Of a DNA stretch of 21,450 bases, positions 1 through 8,494 are shown one piece after another. The first letter of the stretch is position 1, and each line of letters opens with the position of its first letter. This DNA is from Desulfobacteraceae bacterium UBA5623. Lineage in GTDB: Bacteria; Desulfobacterota; DSM-4660; Desulfatiglandales; Desulfatiglandaceae. The notes under the pieces were generated by a model. That model did no database searches and was not told the origin of the DNA. It worked only from the letters and a program-made list of their open reading frames with translations. The stretch covers positions 1 through 21,450 of the forward strand of contig DIKH01000060.1 of the NCBI GenBank assembly GCA_002424495.1. Direction: 5' to 3'. Made by a program: the position numbers and the translations under genes.

Positions 1-94
1 CTGCCGTTGCATGAAAGGACTTAAAAATATGCGCCATTTCAAAACAGACCCCCACACCCTGCCCGCTCGCACCCGCACTTTGAGAAGTTATGCA

Positions 95-1243
95 TCATGC
101 AAGGCCCAGGTCCATCACCCCCGATATCATCTCCATTTCCTTAGCGCCTTCCATAATGTCAAGGGCCTTTGCGTCCCTGTAAAGTCGCTGAACCTTGTAT
201 TCATCAATATAGCCGTATCCGCCGTGAACCTGGAGCGCCTCGTCGGCGCAATAGATGGCGGTTTCAGCGCAAAACTGTTTGGACATGGCAATCAGTTTGG
301 AATCGGCCCTGCCCTGATCCAGGCCCCATGCAGCCTCGAAATACAGATTCCTGGCCGCCCTGATGCGAATTGCCATGTCGGCAATCTTAAACTGGGTCAC
401 CTGAAAACTGTTTAACGGCACACCAAAAATGTGCCTGCCGGCAGTATGCTGAATGGTCTCTTTTAGCGCCGCTCGCGCAAGCCCCACTGCCTGGGCGCAT
501 ATACTGAGTCTCAACCTGTCCAGATAGGCATTTAATTGCTTGTGGCCTTCGCCGTCTTTTCCAATCAGATTTTTTATCGGCACGCGGACATCCTTTAACA
601 CGACTTCAGCCGTATCAGCGGCGCGAAGCCCCATCTTTCCATATATCTTTGAGGTGCTGAATCCCACCGCATCATTTGGAACCAGGATAAAGCTGTATTG
701 ACCGTCGCCCATAGCAGCCTCAGCAGGGGCAGTCCGGCAGTAAACCAGTATAAATCTTGCCTGTGTGCCGTTGGGGACGAACGCCTTTGAACCATTGATC
801 AGCCAATTGTCCCCGTCTTTGATTGCAGTGGTCTTTGCCACTGCCACATCCCAGTCCCCATCAGGTTCGGCAATGGCGACAGCCATAGCGGCCTCACCTG
901 CTATCAACCCTGGAAGAACAAGCCTTTTTTGCTCTTCGGACCCGAACATGCCCAATATTTCAGCGCCCAATGTGGTGGACAATATGGCCTGGCCGATTCC
1001 CGGTTCCACGGCCCAGAATTCCTCTGTGACCAGGCAGTGCTCGAAAAATCCGTATTCAGGGCCGTCATATTTTTCCTCGACAAATATGCCGACAAAACCC
1101 AGCCCGCAGGCATCCTTCCATATCTCCATATCGAAGGTCTCATTGCGGTCAAATTCCCGGGCCGGATCAGGAAACTCTCCCTGGGCAAACTCACGCGCCG
1201 CCTTTACAATGTCCTTCTGTTCTGCTTTAAGCGAAAAATCCAT
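95..1243 (-). CDS. Acyl-CoA dehydrogenase (ACAD1), last visible gene of the operon
   Basis: FAD-dependent acyl-CoA dehydrogenase of 382 aa, the usual length for the family; it should oxidise an acyl-CoA to the enoyl-CoA and pass electrons to the ETF encoded just upstream. The fold is visible from end to end: an N-terminal helical domain (MDFSLKAEQ start), a middle beta domain with NGSKAFVPNG (150-159), the conserved AGRHIFGVPL (268-277) and a C-terminal HGGYGY (340-345). The likely catalytic base is Glu365 in IMEGAKE. Odd point: the flavin/substrate motif, normally TEPxxGxD, reads AEPDGDWD (125-132), and the usual FITNG is FVPNG, so it has diverged from ACAD2 (7187-8329). The ATG is preceded by GGAG 7 nt upstream. 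The stop codon is TGA at 95-97. It lies 54 nt after etfA on the same strand. The substrate is not identifiable; short, branched, alicyclic or dicarboxylic acyl-CoAs are all possible. Confidence 0.93.
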   Translation of the reverse strand: MDFSLKAEQKDIVKAAREFAQGEFPDPAREFDRNETFDMEIWKDACGLGFVGIFVEEKYDGPEYGFFEHCLVTEEFWAVEPGIGQAILSTTLGAEILGMFGSEEQKRLVLPGLIAGEAAMAVAIAEPDGDWDVAVAKTTAIKDGDNWLINGSKAFVPNGTQARFILVYCRTAPAEAAMGDGQYSFILVPNDAVGFSTSKIYGKMGLRAADTAEVVLKDVRVPIKNLIGKDGEGHKQLNAYLDRLRLSICAQAVGLARAALKETIQHTAGRHIFGVPLNSFQVTQFKIADMAIRIRAARNLYFEAAWGLDQGRADSKLIAMSKQFCAETAIYCADEALQVHGGYGYIDEYKVQRLYRDAKALDIMEGAKEMEMISGVMDLGLA

Positions 1244-1297
1244 CTGTCTTCTCCGTAAAAAAGCACGGGGTTTGAAATCGCCCCTGCATCTATACTC

Positions 1298-2269
1298 TTA
1301 TCTTTTTAGCTTTTCCTTCAAAGCATCCGCAATGATAAAGAGATCATCTACAACCCCGTAGTCCGAGACCCTGAATATCGGGGCCTTTTTGTCCTTGTTT
1401 ACGGCTATTACCGTCTGTGCCCCGCTGATCCCAGCCACATGCTGAAATGCGCCGCTGATGCCCAGAGCAAGATATACCTTTGGTCTGACCGACTTTCCCG
1501 AGGTCCCAACCTGATGGTATTTAGGAAGCCAATTCATATCCACAATCGGACGCGAACAGGAAAGCGTCCCTCCCATGGTATCTGCCAATTCTTTTATTGC
1601 CTCGATGTTTTCCTTTTCTCCTATTCCCCTGCCGATTGATACCAGAAATTCCGCCTGGCTGATGTCCAATTCCCCTGCCCCTGTGTCTACAAACTCAACA
1701 AAATCTTTTTTGGGCGCTCCAGGATCAGAGGCAATGTCCATTCTGATCACATCCGCCTGACGGTCAGCTGCACCCTCGGCAGGAATAAAGGCGCCGGGAC
1801 GAACTGTAATTAAATAGCCATCAGATTCCTTGAATGAGACCCTGCAAAACACCTTCCCTCCATACATCTGCCGGATGACCTTTGGGCTTATGCCTTCCAC
1901 CATTATATCCACGCAGTCTGTTGCGATGGGGTATCCGCTTTTGACCGACAGGGCCGGGGCAAGGTCAATTCCCCAGGATGTGTGCCCTATCAGGGTGATA
2001 AAAGGCCGGTGTTGCTTAATAAGGCTGTTTATTATCTCCTTGCAGGTATCTGCATCAAAATCCCTAAACCGTTCATCCTCAAAGACGATAACAGTGTCCG
2101 CCCACATGGATATTTCAGATTCAAATGATTGGCCTTTCCCTTCAAACAGTATTGCCGTCAGTTTGTGATCAAGCGACTTGCAGAGTTCTCCTGCCTTAAA
2201 AAGCATTTCAAAGGTAATGTTCCTGACCTCTCCCTGTCTGTGTTCAACGACTACAAATATCTCGCCCAT
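1298..2269 (-). CDS. etfA: Electron transfer flavoprotein, alpha subunit
   Basis: Large ETF subunit (323 aa, normal length). It binds the FAD that shuttles electrons from acyl-CoA dehydrogenases to a membrane quinone reductase. The C-terminal FAD domain carries the family signature: VGTSGKSVRP (254-263), GISGAFQH (270-277), then AVNKDKKAPIF (289-299) and DYGVVDD (303-309). The N-terminal half (about 1-190) is the alpha/beta domain that pairs with EtfB. A VSIGRGIG segment (210-217) precedes the FAD domain. The ATG starts 1 nt after the etfB stop codon, so the two are almost certainly co-translated, which suits a 1:1 heterodimer. Flanking dehydrogenases and the oxidoreductase at 3063-5078 give it both an electron donor and an acceptor in the operon. 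Whether it is a plain or a bifurcating ETF cannot be settled by eye; the quinone-oxidoreductase neighbour favours a non-bifurcating role. Confidence 0.96.
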   Translation of the reverse strand: MGEIFVVVEHRQGEVRNITFEMLFKAGELCKSLDHKLTAILFEGKGQSFESEISMWADTVIVFEDERFRDFDADTCKEIINSLIKQHRPFITLIGHTSWGIDLAPALSVKSGYPIATDCVDIMVEGISPKVIRQMYGGKVFCRVSFKESDGYLITVRPGAFIPAEGAADRQADVIRMDIASDPGAPKKDFVEFVDTGAGELDISQAEFLVSIGRGIGEKENIEAIKELADTMGGTLSCSRPIVDMNWLPKYHQVGTSGKSVRPKVYLALGISGAFQHVAGISGAQTVIAVNKDKKAPIFRVSDYGVVDDLFIIADALKEKLKR

Positions 2270-2270
2270 C

Positions 2271-3050
2271 TTAGATATTCACCCCCCTTTCAGTCAAAAT
2301 CCGTATGATCTCATCGGCCACTTTGGAAGGATCGCCCTCTAAAATTACAGCGCTTTCTGTCTCAGGAGGAAGATAGAGTTCCTCTATGGCCGTACGGGGA
2401 GAAAGCTCTTCTTCGGAAAGGGCAAGCCCCTCAAGCCCTATCACCTCAAGCTCCTTTTTTTTGGCCTTTTTTATGCCTATGACAGATACATATCTGGGCT
2501 CATTTATACCTGTCTGGATGCTCAGCAAGGCGGGAAACCTTATCTTTGATACCTCGTCAATGCCTCCCTCAAGTTCGGTCCTGATGGTGGCCCGGTTTCC
2601 TTCCGCCTGCACGCCCGTGACTACCGCCGCATGCGCAAGGCCCAGATGCTCCGCCAGCATTATTCCCACCGAGCCGCAATTGTCATCATCGGCCTGGACC
2701 CCGGTAAGCACAAGGTCATACTCAATACCCTTGATCACCTCTGCAAGTATCCTTGAAACGACATAACTGTCCAGGACCCGATCCCCCGGATCTATCCTGA
2801 TGGATCTATCAGCGCCCATTGCCATGGCCCTTCTTAAAATTTCTTCATCATCCTCACTGCCTACGGTAATGACAGTGACGTCGCCCCCGAACTCTTCTTT
2901 CAGCAGGACCGCCTCCTCCACCGCATAATTGTCCCAATCGTTCATCACATAGGCCAATAAATCCTTGTTTACACCTTTATTGTCCCCGTCAATCTCAAGG
3001 TCCACCTCCTGAGTCATGGGGACCCTCTTAATACACACGACGATGTTCAT
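2271..3050 (-). CDS. etfB: Electron transfer flavoprotein, beta subunit
   Basis: Small ETF subunit (259 aa). The N-terminus MNIVVCIKRVP is typical, as are the YAVEEAVLLKE helix (42-52), the AMP-binding loop GVQADDDNCGSVG (116-128) and the beta-subunit signature around ELEGGIDEVSKIRFPALL (159-176). It forms a heterodimer with EtfA. A strong AGGAGG lies 8 nt before the ATG and follows directly on the TAG stop of the upstream oxidoreductase gene, so translation is probably coupled. The order oxidoreductase-etfB-etfA is the arrangement expected when this ETF is dedicated to that membrane acceptor. Confidence 0.96.
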   Translation of the reverse strand: MNIVVCIKRVPMTQEVDLEIDGDNKGVNKDLLAYVMNDWDNYAVEEAVLLKEEFGGDVTVITVGSEDDEEILRRAMAMGADRSIRIDPGDRVLDSYVVSRILAEVIKGIEYDLVLTGVQADDDNCGSVGIMLAEHLGLAHAAVVTGVQAEGNRATIRTELEGGIDEVSKIRFPALLSIQTGINEPRYVSVIGIKKAKKKELEVIGLEGLALSEEELSPRTAIEELYLPPETESAVILEGDPSKVADEIIRILTERGVNI

Positions 3051-3062
3051 ATCTGATTCCTC

Positions 3063-5078
3063 CTACAGTGTCGAAATAAATAACTCCATCAGATCAATGG
3101 CTTTCATCTCCTTTTCAAGGCCTGACGTTTTTATCGCGTCTTCAAAATGTATCAGACAGAATGGGCAGGCCGTGACAATGACATTAGCGCCCGCCTCTCT
3201 GGCCATCTGTATCCTGAGCGAGGCCATCCTGGTCTCCTCTTTTATCTCATGCCAGAGGATGACATCCCCCCCGCCGCAGCAAAAACCCCTGTCCCTTGAT
3301 TTTTTCATCTCCACAAACCTTATGCCAGGAATGGACATCAGGAGTCTTCTAGGTTCATCATATATCTCATTATGGCGGCCCAGATAGCATGGATCGTGAT
3401 AAGTGTAGATGTTGTCCGTGGGCGGTGTATTTCCCGGCCTCAGTTTCCCGCTCTCCACAAGAGACAAAAAGAACTGGCTGTAGTGGACGATATCAAAAGA
3501 GCCTGGGTAATCCTTCTTAATTGTGTTCATTGCATGGGGATCAGTGGTAATAATCCTGTTGAAGCTGATGCTGGAAAGGGTATCCATGTTTTCCTCAACC
3601 AGGAAGCTGAAAAGACCCTCCTCGCCCAGTCTGCGCACCTGATGACCTGAGTCTTTTTCACGGGGGCCAAGAATGCCGAAGTCAATGCCCGCCCTGTTAA
3701 GTCCCCTGACAATGGAGACAGCGATGTTTTGAATCCTCGGGTCATAGGATCCGAAGCTGTCCACATAGTAGAGGACATCCACCTTGTCGCCCTTTTTTAT
3801 GATCCTGGCTGAGATATCCTCAGCCTCCTTGATCCAGTCGGCGCGCTTTGATGCCGGTTTTCCGAAAGGGTTTCCGGTCTTCTCAATGTGCATCAGCACC
3901 TGGTTGAATGTCTTGGGGTTTTGAGCGGTTTCTATCAGGTTTCGTCTCATGTCCACAATCTTGTCAATGTAGCCAATGAAAACCGGGCATTCTTCCTCGC
4001 ATGCGCCGCAAGTGGTGCATGACCAGATTTCATCGCTGCTTATAATTCCACCTGCAATCCGGCTGTCTTTGCCGGCATTTTTTCCGCCTCCAAAGACAGG
4101 GTGATTTCTGTAAGAATGATCCCTGAGTTTGATAGTGATCATCTTGGGTGAAAGGGGTCGTCCCGATGCATTTGCAGGGCAGTTGTCAGAGCAGCGTCCG
4201 CACTCGGTACAGGTATAAAAATCCAGGATGTCCTTCCAGGTAAAATCCGTAAGAATTTCCACTCCCAGGGTTTTGAGCTCCTCAATATCGTCTGCACCCC
4301 ACCGGGCAGGCTTGATGGAACCCTTGGTCAGTTTTCTGAAAAATATGTTGGGAAGGGCCGTGATGATATGAAAATGCTTTGAAAGGGGAAGGAGATTCAA
4401 CATGAAAAAAAAGGCTATGATATGAAGCCAGTAGCTTGACTGATGGATGATTCCCAAAGAATTCTGGTCTTGAGATATTAGCAAATTGGCCGCAAGGCCT
4501 GCCGCGGGAAGCCAGGCTTTATCCGAGTCGTCGAAACCATGGGCGCTTGCCTCAAAGACCATGTCGGTAATCATAAGAAGGCAGATAAGGCCCAGAACCA
4601 GATAGGCCTCAAATCCATGGCTCCCCTGATATCTCTTTGGCCTCACAACAGCGCGTCTGAATATCGCAACAACGCAGGCCGCAAGCACTAGCAATTCAAA
4701 GACATCTTTAATGCTGTTGTAGATCCTGCCAGGGCTGCTCTCAATCACAGGCTCAAGGAAATGAAAATCAAGCCCCTGGGTAATGAGATCAACGGATCTT
4801 AACCCGAGCACGACAAAGCCCCAGAATATCAGGATGTGACCCACGCCTGCCAGCAAGTATCTGGGTTGACGCTTCTGGATAATCCCAAAAGTAAAGAGCC
4901 CTGAAATCCTTTGGCCGATGGATGAGAAACGCGGGTCGGCCTGACATTCTGTAATCAAGAGGTATCTTTTGCAGATAACATATGCAAAAAGGGATATCCC
5001 GCAGACAAGGATTATCCACATATATACGCATCCTGGAAGGCCCAGATAGATCTCCCTGGCCGGATAAATTACATCCAT
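3063..5078 (-). CDS. Membrane-bound FeS/heme ETF:quinone oxidoreductase (EMO / DUF224 type)
   Basis: Predicted integral-membrane oxidoreductase (671 aa) that takes electrons from the adjacent EtfBA and reduces (mena)quinone. Residues 1-245 form a NarI-like cytochrome b domain with hydrophobic segments near 19-36, 76-95, 126-143, 158-176 and 214-232, and candidate heme ligands His81, His218, His234 and His236. Next come two 4Fe-4S motifs, CTECGRCSDNCP (290-301) and CTTCGACEEECP (354-365). The C-terminus has a CCG-type domain with a complete set of cysteines (Cys564, Cys600-Cys601, Cys638, Cys641; spacing C-x35-CC-x36-C-x2-C), which in HdrB-like proteins binds a non-cubane 4Fe-4S cluster. Odd point: the preceding CCG-like repeat (about 432-525) keeps its scaffold but has no cysteine. 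The ATG overlaps the previous stop as TAATG, with AGGAG 9 nt upstream inside that gene. Functional assignment rests on family knowledge of ETF:menaquinone oxidoreductases plus the etfBA neighbours. Confidence 0.9.
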   Translation of the reverse strand: MDVIYPAREIYLGLPGCVYMWIILVCGISLFAYVICKRYLLITECQADPRFSSIGQRISGLFTFGIIQKRQPRYLLAGVGHILIFWGFVVLGLRSVDLITQGLDFHFLEPVIESSPGRIYNSIKDVFELLVLAACVVAIFRRAVVRPKRYQGSHGFEAYLVLGLICLLMITDMVFEASAHGFDDSDKAWLPAAGLAANLLISQDQNSLGIIHQSSYWLHIIAFFFMLNLLPLSKHFHIITALPNIFFRKLTKGSIKPARWGADDIEELKTLGVEILTDFTWKDILDFYTCTECGRCSDNCPANASGRPLSPKMITIKLRDHSYRNHPVFGGGKNAGKDSRIAGGIISSDEIWSCTTCGACEEECPVFIGYIDKIVDMRRNLIETAQNPKTFNQVLMHIEKTGNPFGKPASKRADWIKEAEDISARIIKKGDKVDVLYYVDSFGSYDPRIQNIAVSIVRGLNRAGIDFGILGPREKDSGHQVRRLGEEGLFSFLVEENMDTLSSISFNRIITTDPHAMNTIKKDYPGSFDIVHYSQFFLSLVESGKLRPGNTPPTDNIYTYHDPCYLGRHNEIYDEPRRLLMSIPGIRFVEMKKSRDRGFCCGGGDVILWHEIKEETRMASLRIQMAREAGANVIVTACPFCLIHFEDAIKTSGLEKEMKAIDLMELFISTL

Positions 5079-7183
5079 TAAATTCTACTCCTGTTGATTA
5101 TCATCCTTCCGTCTATAACAACCAATCCCTCGCCCTCGGAAAATATTTTGACCGGATTGAGGTCCAGTTCAGAAATCTCCGGAAAATCGCCGAGGAGCAT
5201 CGAGACTCTTTCAAGGGCATCGGCAAGGACTGGGATATCAAAGGCCTTTTCATTCCTCAGCCCTTTTAAAATAGAATAGCACCTGCTTTTTTCCAGCATC
5301 TCATAGGCCTCTTCCAGACAGATGGGGGCCATTCTGAAAACCACATCATCAAAGGCATCAACAAATATGCCGCCTGTGCCGAACATGATAACAGGACCAA
5401 AATCCCTGTCGTATCTGCCTCCTATGATTACTTCCATTCCGGCCGGAACCATTTTTTGGATGACAACACCGCTTATTCGGACCTCCGGCCCGAGTTCCCT
5501 TGCATCGGCCAGGAGCTGGTCAAAGGCATCCATCAGCCCTTTCTCATTCAATATACCAGTCTTCACTCCCCCCACATCTGTCTTGTGCGAGATATCAGGG
5601 GAGCTGATCTTTATCACAACCGGGTATCCTATGTTTTTGGCGCTGCTGAGAGCGCTTTCAAGGTCAGAGGCAAAGACAGGCATCTGACACTTGATGCCAT
5701 AGGCGCTCACAACCTGCATAGTAACAACATCATTGAGATGGTCGCGACTGTCGCCAGGGGCATTAATTATCGCGATTGCATCTTTCTTACCGGCATTGAA
5801 GTCACGGTTAGGGGAGCGCTTCCTTTTTCTTATGGCGCCATATCGCAGTTGGATGGATAGAGCCCGCACAGCATCTTCGATATTATCAAATATTGGGAAA
5901 TCCTTTTGTTTTTTAACATGGGCCACACGAATAGGATCCGTGACAAAGCTCAGGGCCACGGGCTTGGCCCTTTTTTCCGATAAGGCCTTGATCTCGTCAA
6001 CAAACCCTGATGTGTCAAACGGGTGACAATAGGGACCGTCGGTAAAGGCGGAAAGGACCACACCATCAACCTCATCCAGGGTCAAAAGCTTATCCACTAT
6101 TTTGATTATTTCCTGGTTATTGAAGAAGCCGCCTGTATCAATAGGGTTTGTTATGTTGAATATCTTCCAGTCCCCTTTGCCGGCGATATCGTTTAAAAGC
6201 TCTGGAGAAAGAGTCGTCAAACTCAGCCCCTCACCTTGAACAGCATCTTCGCCTATAACGCCCATACCGCCGGATGCGGCCATGACAACAAGATTCGGGC
6301 CTTTTATTTGGGCAAGGGACATGGCCTTACAGGTCTCAATCATCTCTCTAAAGCCCCAGGCCCTCAATATCCCTGCCTGATCAAAGGCCCCCTCCACAAT
6401 CCTGTCGTTTGACGCCAAGGCCGCGGTGTGGGAAAAAGCAAGGCTGGAGCCCTTACTGCTGATATTGGACTTAAACACAATAACCGGCTTTGGAGAGCTT
6501 CTTGCCAGTTCGCAGAGCATCCTGGCATCAGAAAAGCTCTCCAGATACAGGGCTATAATTCTTGTTTCAGGATCATTAATCAGATATTCGGTAAGCTCCA
6601 CCTCGGTTATATTGATCTTGTTTCCGATGCTTATGACCTTGCTTACCCCGTCAATTTCGTACGAAAAGGAGACAGAACCTATCCACCCGACCGAACCGCT
6701 CTGAGCGATTAACGACACCCCGCCATGTCTGACCTGATCTCTTGTAAGGGGTGCAAATGGCACGCACACGCCGCTTTCCGGGCAGACTATCCCCTGGCAA
6801 TTGGGTCCGATAAATCGTATGGAATATCTATCGGAGATCTCTTTTATTTCTTTTGCAAGCCTGTCTCCTTCTCCGCCCAGCTCATTAAAACCTGCTGTAA
6901 TGATCACGGCCCTGTTGATCCCTGCCTCTCCTGCCTGCCTTAAGACGAAAGGCACCTGATGAGCAGGGACCATGATGACAATCAGATCCACCTTCTTATC
7001 TATCTCTTTTAAAGTGCCATAAACGGGAAGGCCGAAGAGACTGCCTCTGGTCTTTCCGATGCAGTAAATCTCCTTGCCGTATCCCATCCCAATCAGGTTT
7101 GAGACTATGGCATTGGCGGTCTTATTTTCTTCCGGCGAAACGCCTGCGACCGCTATGCTCTGCGGATAAAAAAATCTTTCCAC
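5078..7183 (-). CDS. ADP-forming acyl-CoA synthetase, fused alpha-beta subunits
   Basis: NDP-forming acyl-CoA synthetase (701 aa). It interconverts acyl-CoA + ADP + Pi with acid + CoA + ATP through a phosphohistidine, so it can either activate an acid or conserve energy by substrate-level phosphorylation. Residues 1-460 are the alpha part: CoA-binding Rossmann start (PQSIAVAGVS, 7-16), IGPNCQG (125-131), AQSGSVG (160-166) and the phosphohistidine segment SHTAAL (251-256, His252). Residues about 480-701 are the ATP-grasp beta part, with KISSPDISHKTDVGGVKTG (525-543) and LDLNPV (673-678). The two halves are separate polypeptides in several archaea but fused here, as in many bacteria. The start is GTG, chosen because the N-terminus matches the family; AAGGAGG lies 12 nt upstream, a rather long spacing. 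The gene begins 3 nt after the ACAD2 stop. The acyl substrate is unknown. Confidence 0.92.
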   Translation of the reverse strand: MERFFYPQSIAVAGVSPEENKTANAIVSNLIGMGYGKEIYCIGKTRGSLFGLPVYGTLKEIDKKVDLIVIMVPAHQVPFVLRQAGEAGINRAVIITAGFNELGGEGDRLAKEIKEISDRYSIRFIGPNCQGIVCPESGVCVPFAPLTRDQVRHGGVSLIAQSGSVGWIGSVSFSYEIDGVSKVISIGNKINITEVELTEYLINDPETRIIALYLESFSDARMLCELARSSPKPVIVFKSNISSKGSSLAFSHTAALASNDRIVEGAFDQAGILRAWGFREMIETCKAMSLAQIKGPNLVVMAASGGMGVIGEDAVQGEGLSLTTLSPELLNDIAGKGDWKIFNITNPIDTGGFFNNQEIIKIVDKLLTLDEVDGVVLSAFTDGPYCHPFDTSGFVDEIKALSEKRAKPVALSFVTDPIRVAHVKKQKDFPIFDNIEDAVRALSIQLRYGAIRKRKRSPNRDFNAGKKDAIAIINAPGDSRDHLNDVVTMQVVSAYGIKCQMPVFASDLESALSSAKNIGYPVVIKISSPDISHKTDVGGVKTGILNEKGLMDAFDQLLADARELGPEVRISGVVIQKMVPAGMEVIIGGRYDRDFGPVIMFGTGGIFVDAFDDVVFRMAPICLEEAYEMLEKSRCYSILKGLRNEKAFDIPVLADALERVSMLLGDFPEISELDLNPVKIFSEGEGLVVIDGRMIINRSRI

Positions 7184-7186
7184 TTG

Positions 7187-8329
7187 TCAGAAGAGCCTCC
7201 TTGAGATGGTCAGTTTTTCCGCCTCCTTTGCGCCCTCATATATCTCAAGAATCTTTGCATCCCTGTAACACTTCTGGATGTCACAGTCATCCTGGTATCC
7301 ATATTCGCCGTGCAACCGGACCGCCTTGTCGCAGACCCATACCGCGGTTTCACCTGAAATGTACTTGGCCATTGCATTGAGACTGGGGTCAATCTGGCCC
7401 TGATCAACCTTCCATGCGGCCTTGTATGTAATATTTCTGATCATCTCAATCTTTGTAGCCATCTCGGCCAGCAGAAACTGGACCCTCTGATATGTTGCCA
7501 GGGGCCTGCCCCTGAAATTTTTCTGCTGAACATATTTGATGGTCCTGTCCAGTGCACCCTGTGAAAGGCCCACGCCCTGTCCTGCGACCATGGTCCTGGT
7601 TACATCAAAAAAATGCATCACATGATAAAAGCCCATGCCCTCCTGACCGATCAGGTTCTCACAGGGGACATGCACGTCTTTAAAAGATATTTCTGCGGTG
7701 TCTGTCGTCCGTATCCCCATCTTCCCTGCGATTTTTTGCCTTGCGATGCCTTTTCTATCGGACTCTATCAGAATCAGACTGTGTCTCCTGTATTTGTTTT
7801 CTGCGTCGGGAGAGGTGGTGCAGAAGGTGATCATATAGTCGCAGACAGTGCCGTTTGTGATAAATATCTTGCTTCCGTTTACTACATATTCATCTCCCTG
7901 TTTTATTGCAGTGGTCCTTCCCGAAACCACATCAGTGCCTGAATCAGGCTCAGTGTAGGCCCCTGCAGACAGGAGTTCTCCCTTTACAAGCCTTGGCAGG
8001 TATTTTTTCTTCTGTTCTTCGGTGCCGAAAAGAACAATGTTTTCAGAGCCAAAGGTGGCTGCGCCCATCGCCGCCATCATGAGGCCAAGATCAATCCTCG
8101 ATATCTGCTCTGTTGCGAGGGCCACCTCAAGAAATCCGTAACCTGGGCCTCCATATTCCTTGGGGATAAAACAACCAACCAGTCCCGCCTCGCAGGCCAT
8201 CTTGACTATTTCCCTGCTGAATTTTTCTTCCCGGTCATATTGTCTGGAAAACGGCGCCATCTTTTCTACGGCAAACCTGTATGCCTTTTCCTGAAGCTGT
8301 CTTTGTTCCTCACTTAGTGTAAAATCCAT
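7187..8329 (-). CDS. Acyl-CoA dehydrogenase (ACAD2), first gene of the operon
   Basis: FAD-dependent acyl-CoA dehydrogenase (380 aa) with a fully canonical set of motifs: YTEPDSGTDV (125-134) for flavin and substrate, NGSKIFITNG (151-160), the FRGRPLATYQ region (272-281), and the likely catalytic Glu365 in IYEGAKE (363-369). It parallels ACAD1 (95-1243) in length and in the unusual EGAKE ending, so the two are paralogues placed at opposite ends of the same operon. A small deviation is LHGEYGY (339-345) where HGGYGY is usual. The ATG has only a weak ribosome site (AAGG 10 nt upstream). It is the promoter-proximal gene, with a candidate promoter at 8414-8443. Electrons would go to EtfBA. The substrate is not identifiable. 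Confidence 0.95.
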   Translation of the reverse strand: MDFTLSEEQRQLQEKAYRFAVEKMAPFSRQYDREEKFSREIVKMACEAGLVGCFIPKEYGGPGYGFLEVALATEQISRIDLGLMMAAMGAATFGSENIVLFGTEEQKKKYLPRLVKGELLSAGAYTEPDSGTDVVSGRTTAIKQGDEYVVNGSKIFITNGTVCDYMITFCTTSPDAENKYRRHSLILIESDRKGIARQKIAGKMGIRTTDTAEISFKDVHVPCENLIGQEGMGFYHVMHFFDVTRTMVAGQGVGLSQGALDRTIKYVQQKNFRGRPLATYQRVQFLLAEMATKIEMIRNITYKAAWKVDQGQIDPSLNAMAKYISGETAVWVCDKAVRLHGEYGYQDDCDIQKCYRDAKILEIYEGAKEAEKLTISRRLF

Positions 8330-8413
8330 TTTATTATACCTTACGGATTAATGGGTAAGTAACAGGCTCACCCGCGTTTTCGTTCAGGCGCTAATTAACC
8401 AAAAAAGCGTGTA

Positions 8414-8443
8414 AATTTATTCGGATATGGTGAAATTTGTCAA
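8414..8443 (-). promoter_or_regulatory. Candidate sigma-70 promoter of the acyl-CoA dehydrogenase/ETF operon
   Basis: On the minus strand a perfect TTGACA (8438-8443) is followed after 18 nt by TAAATT (8414-8419), which matches TATAAT at four of six positions. It would give a leader of about 80 nt before the ATG at 8329. It is the only good -35 box in the gap upstream of the operon. No obvious operator palindrome overlaps it. Confidence 0.45.
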
Positions 8444-8494
8444 GGGCAATTTTCCATGTGGATTCAGGCGTGGGGAGATAGGATCGGATTTGTA

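Noticed and set aside
1..37. A minus-strand ATG at 35-37 opening a frame that runs off the window edge
   Set aside because: Only 12 codons are visible and no ribosome site precedes it, so it cannot be called a gene. The rest of 1-94 shows nothing.
765..1361. Plus-strand open frame of 198 codons
   Set aside because: It lies opposite ACAD1 and the etfA end, has no family match and is the antisense shadow of real genes. The same holds for the other long antisense frames, such as 14085-14729 opposite the receptor gene.
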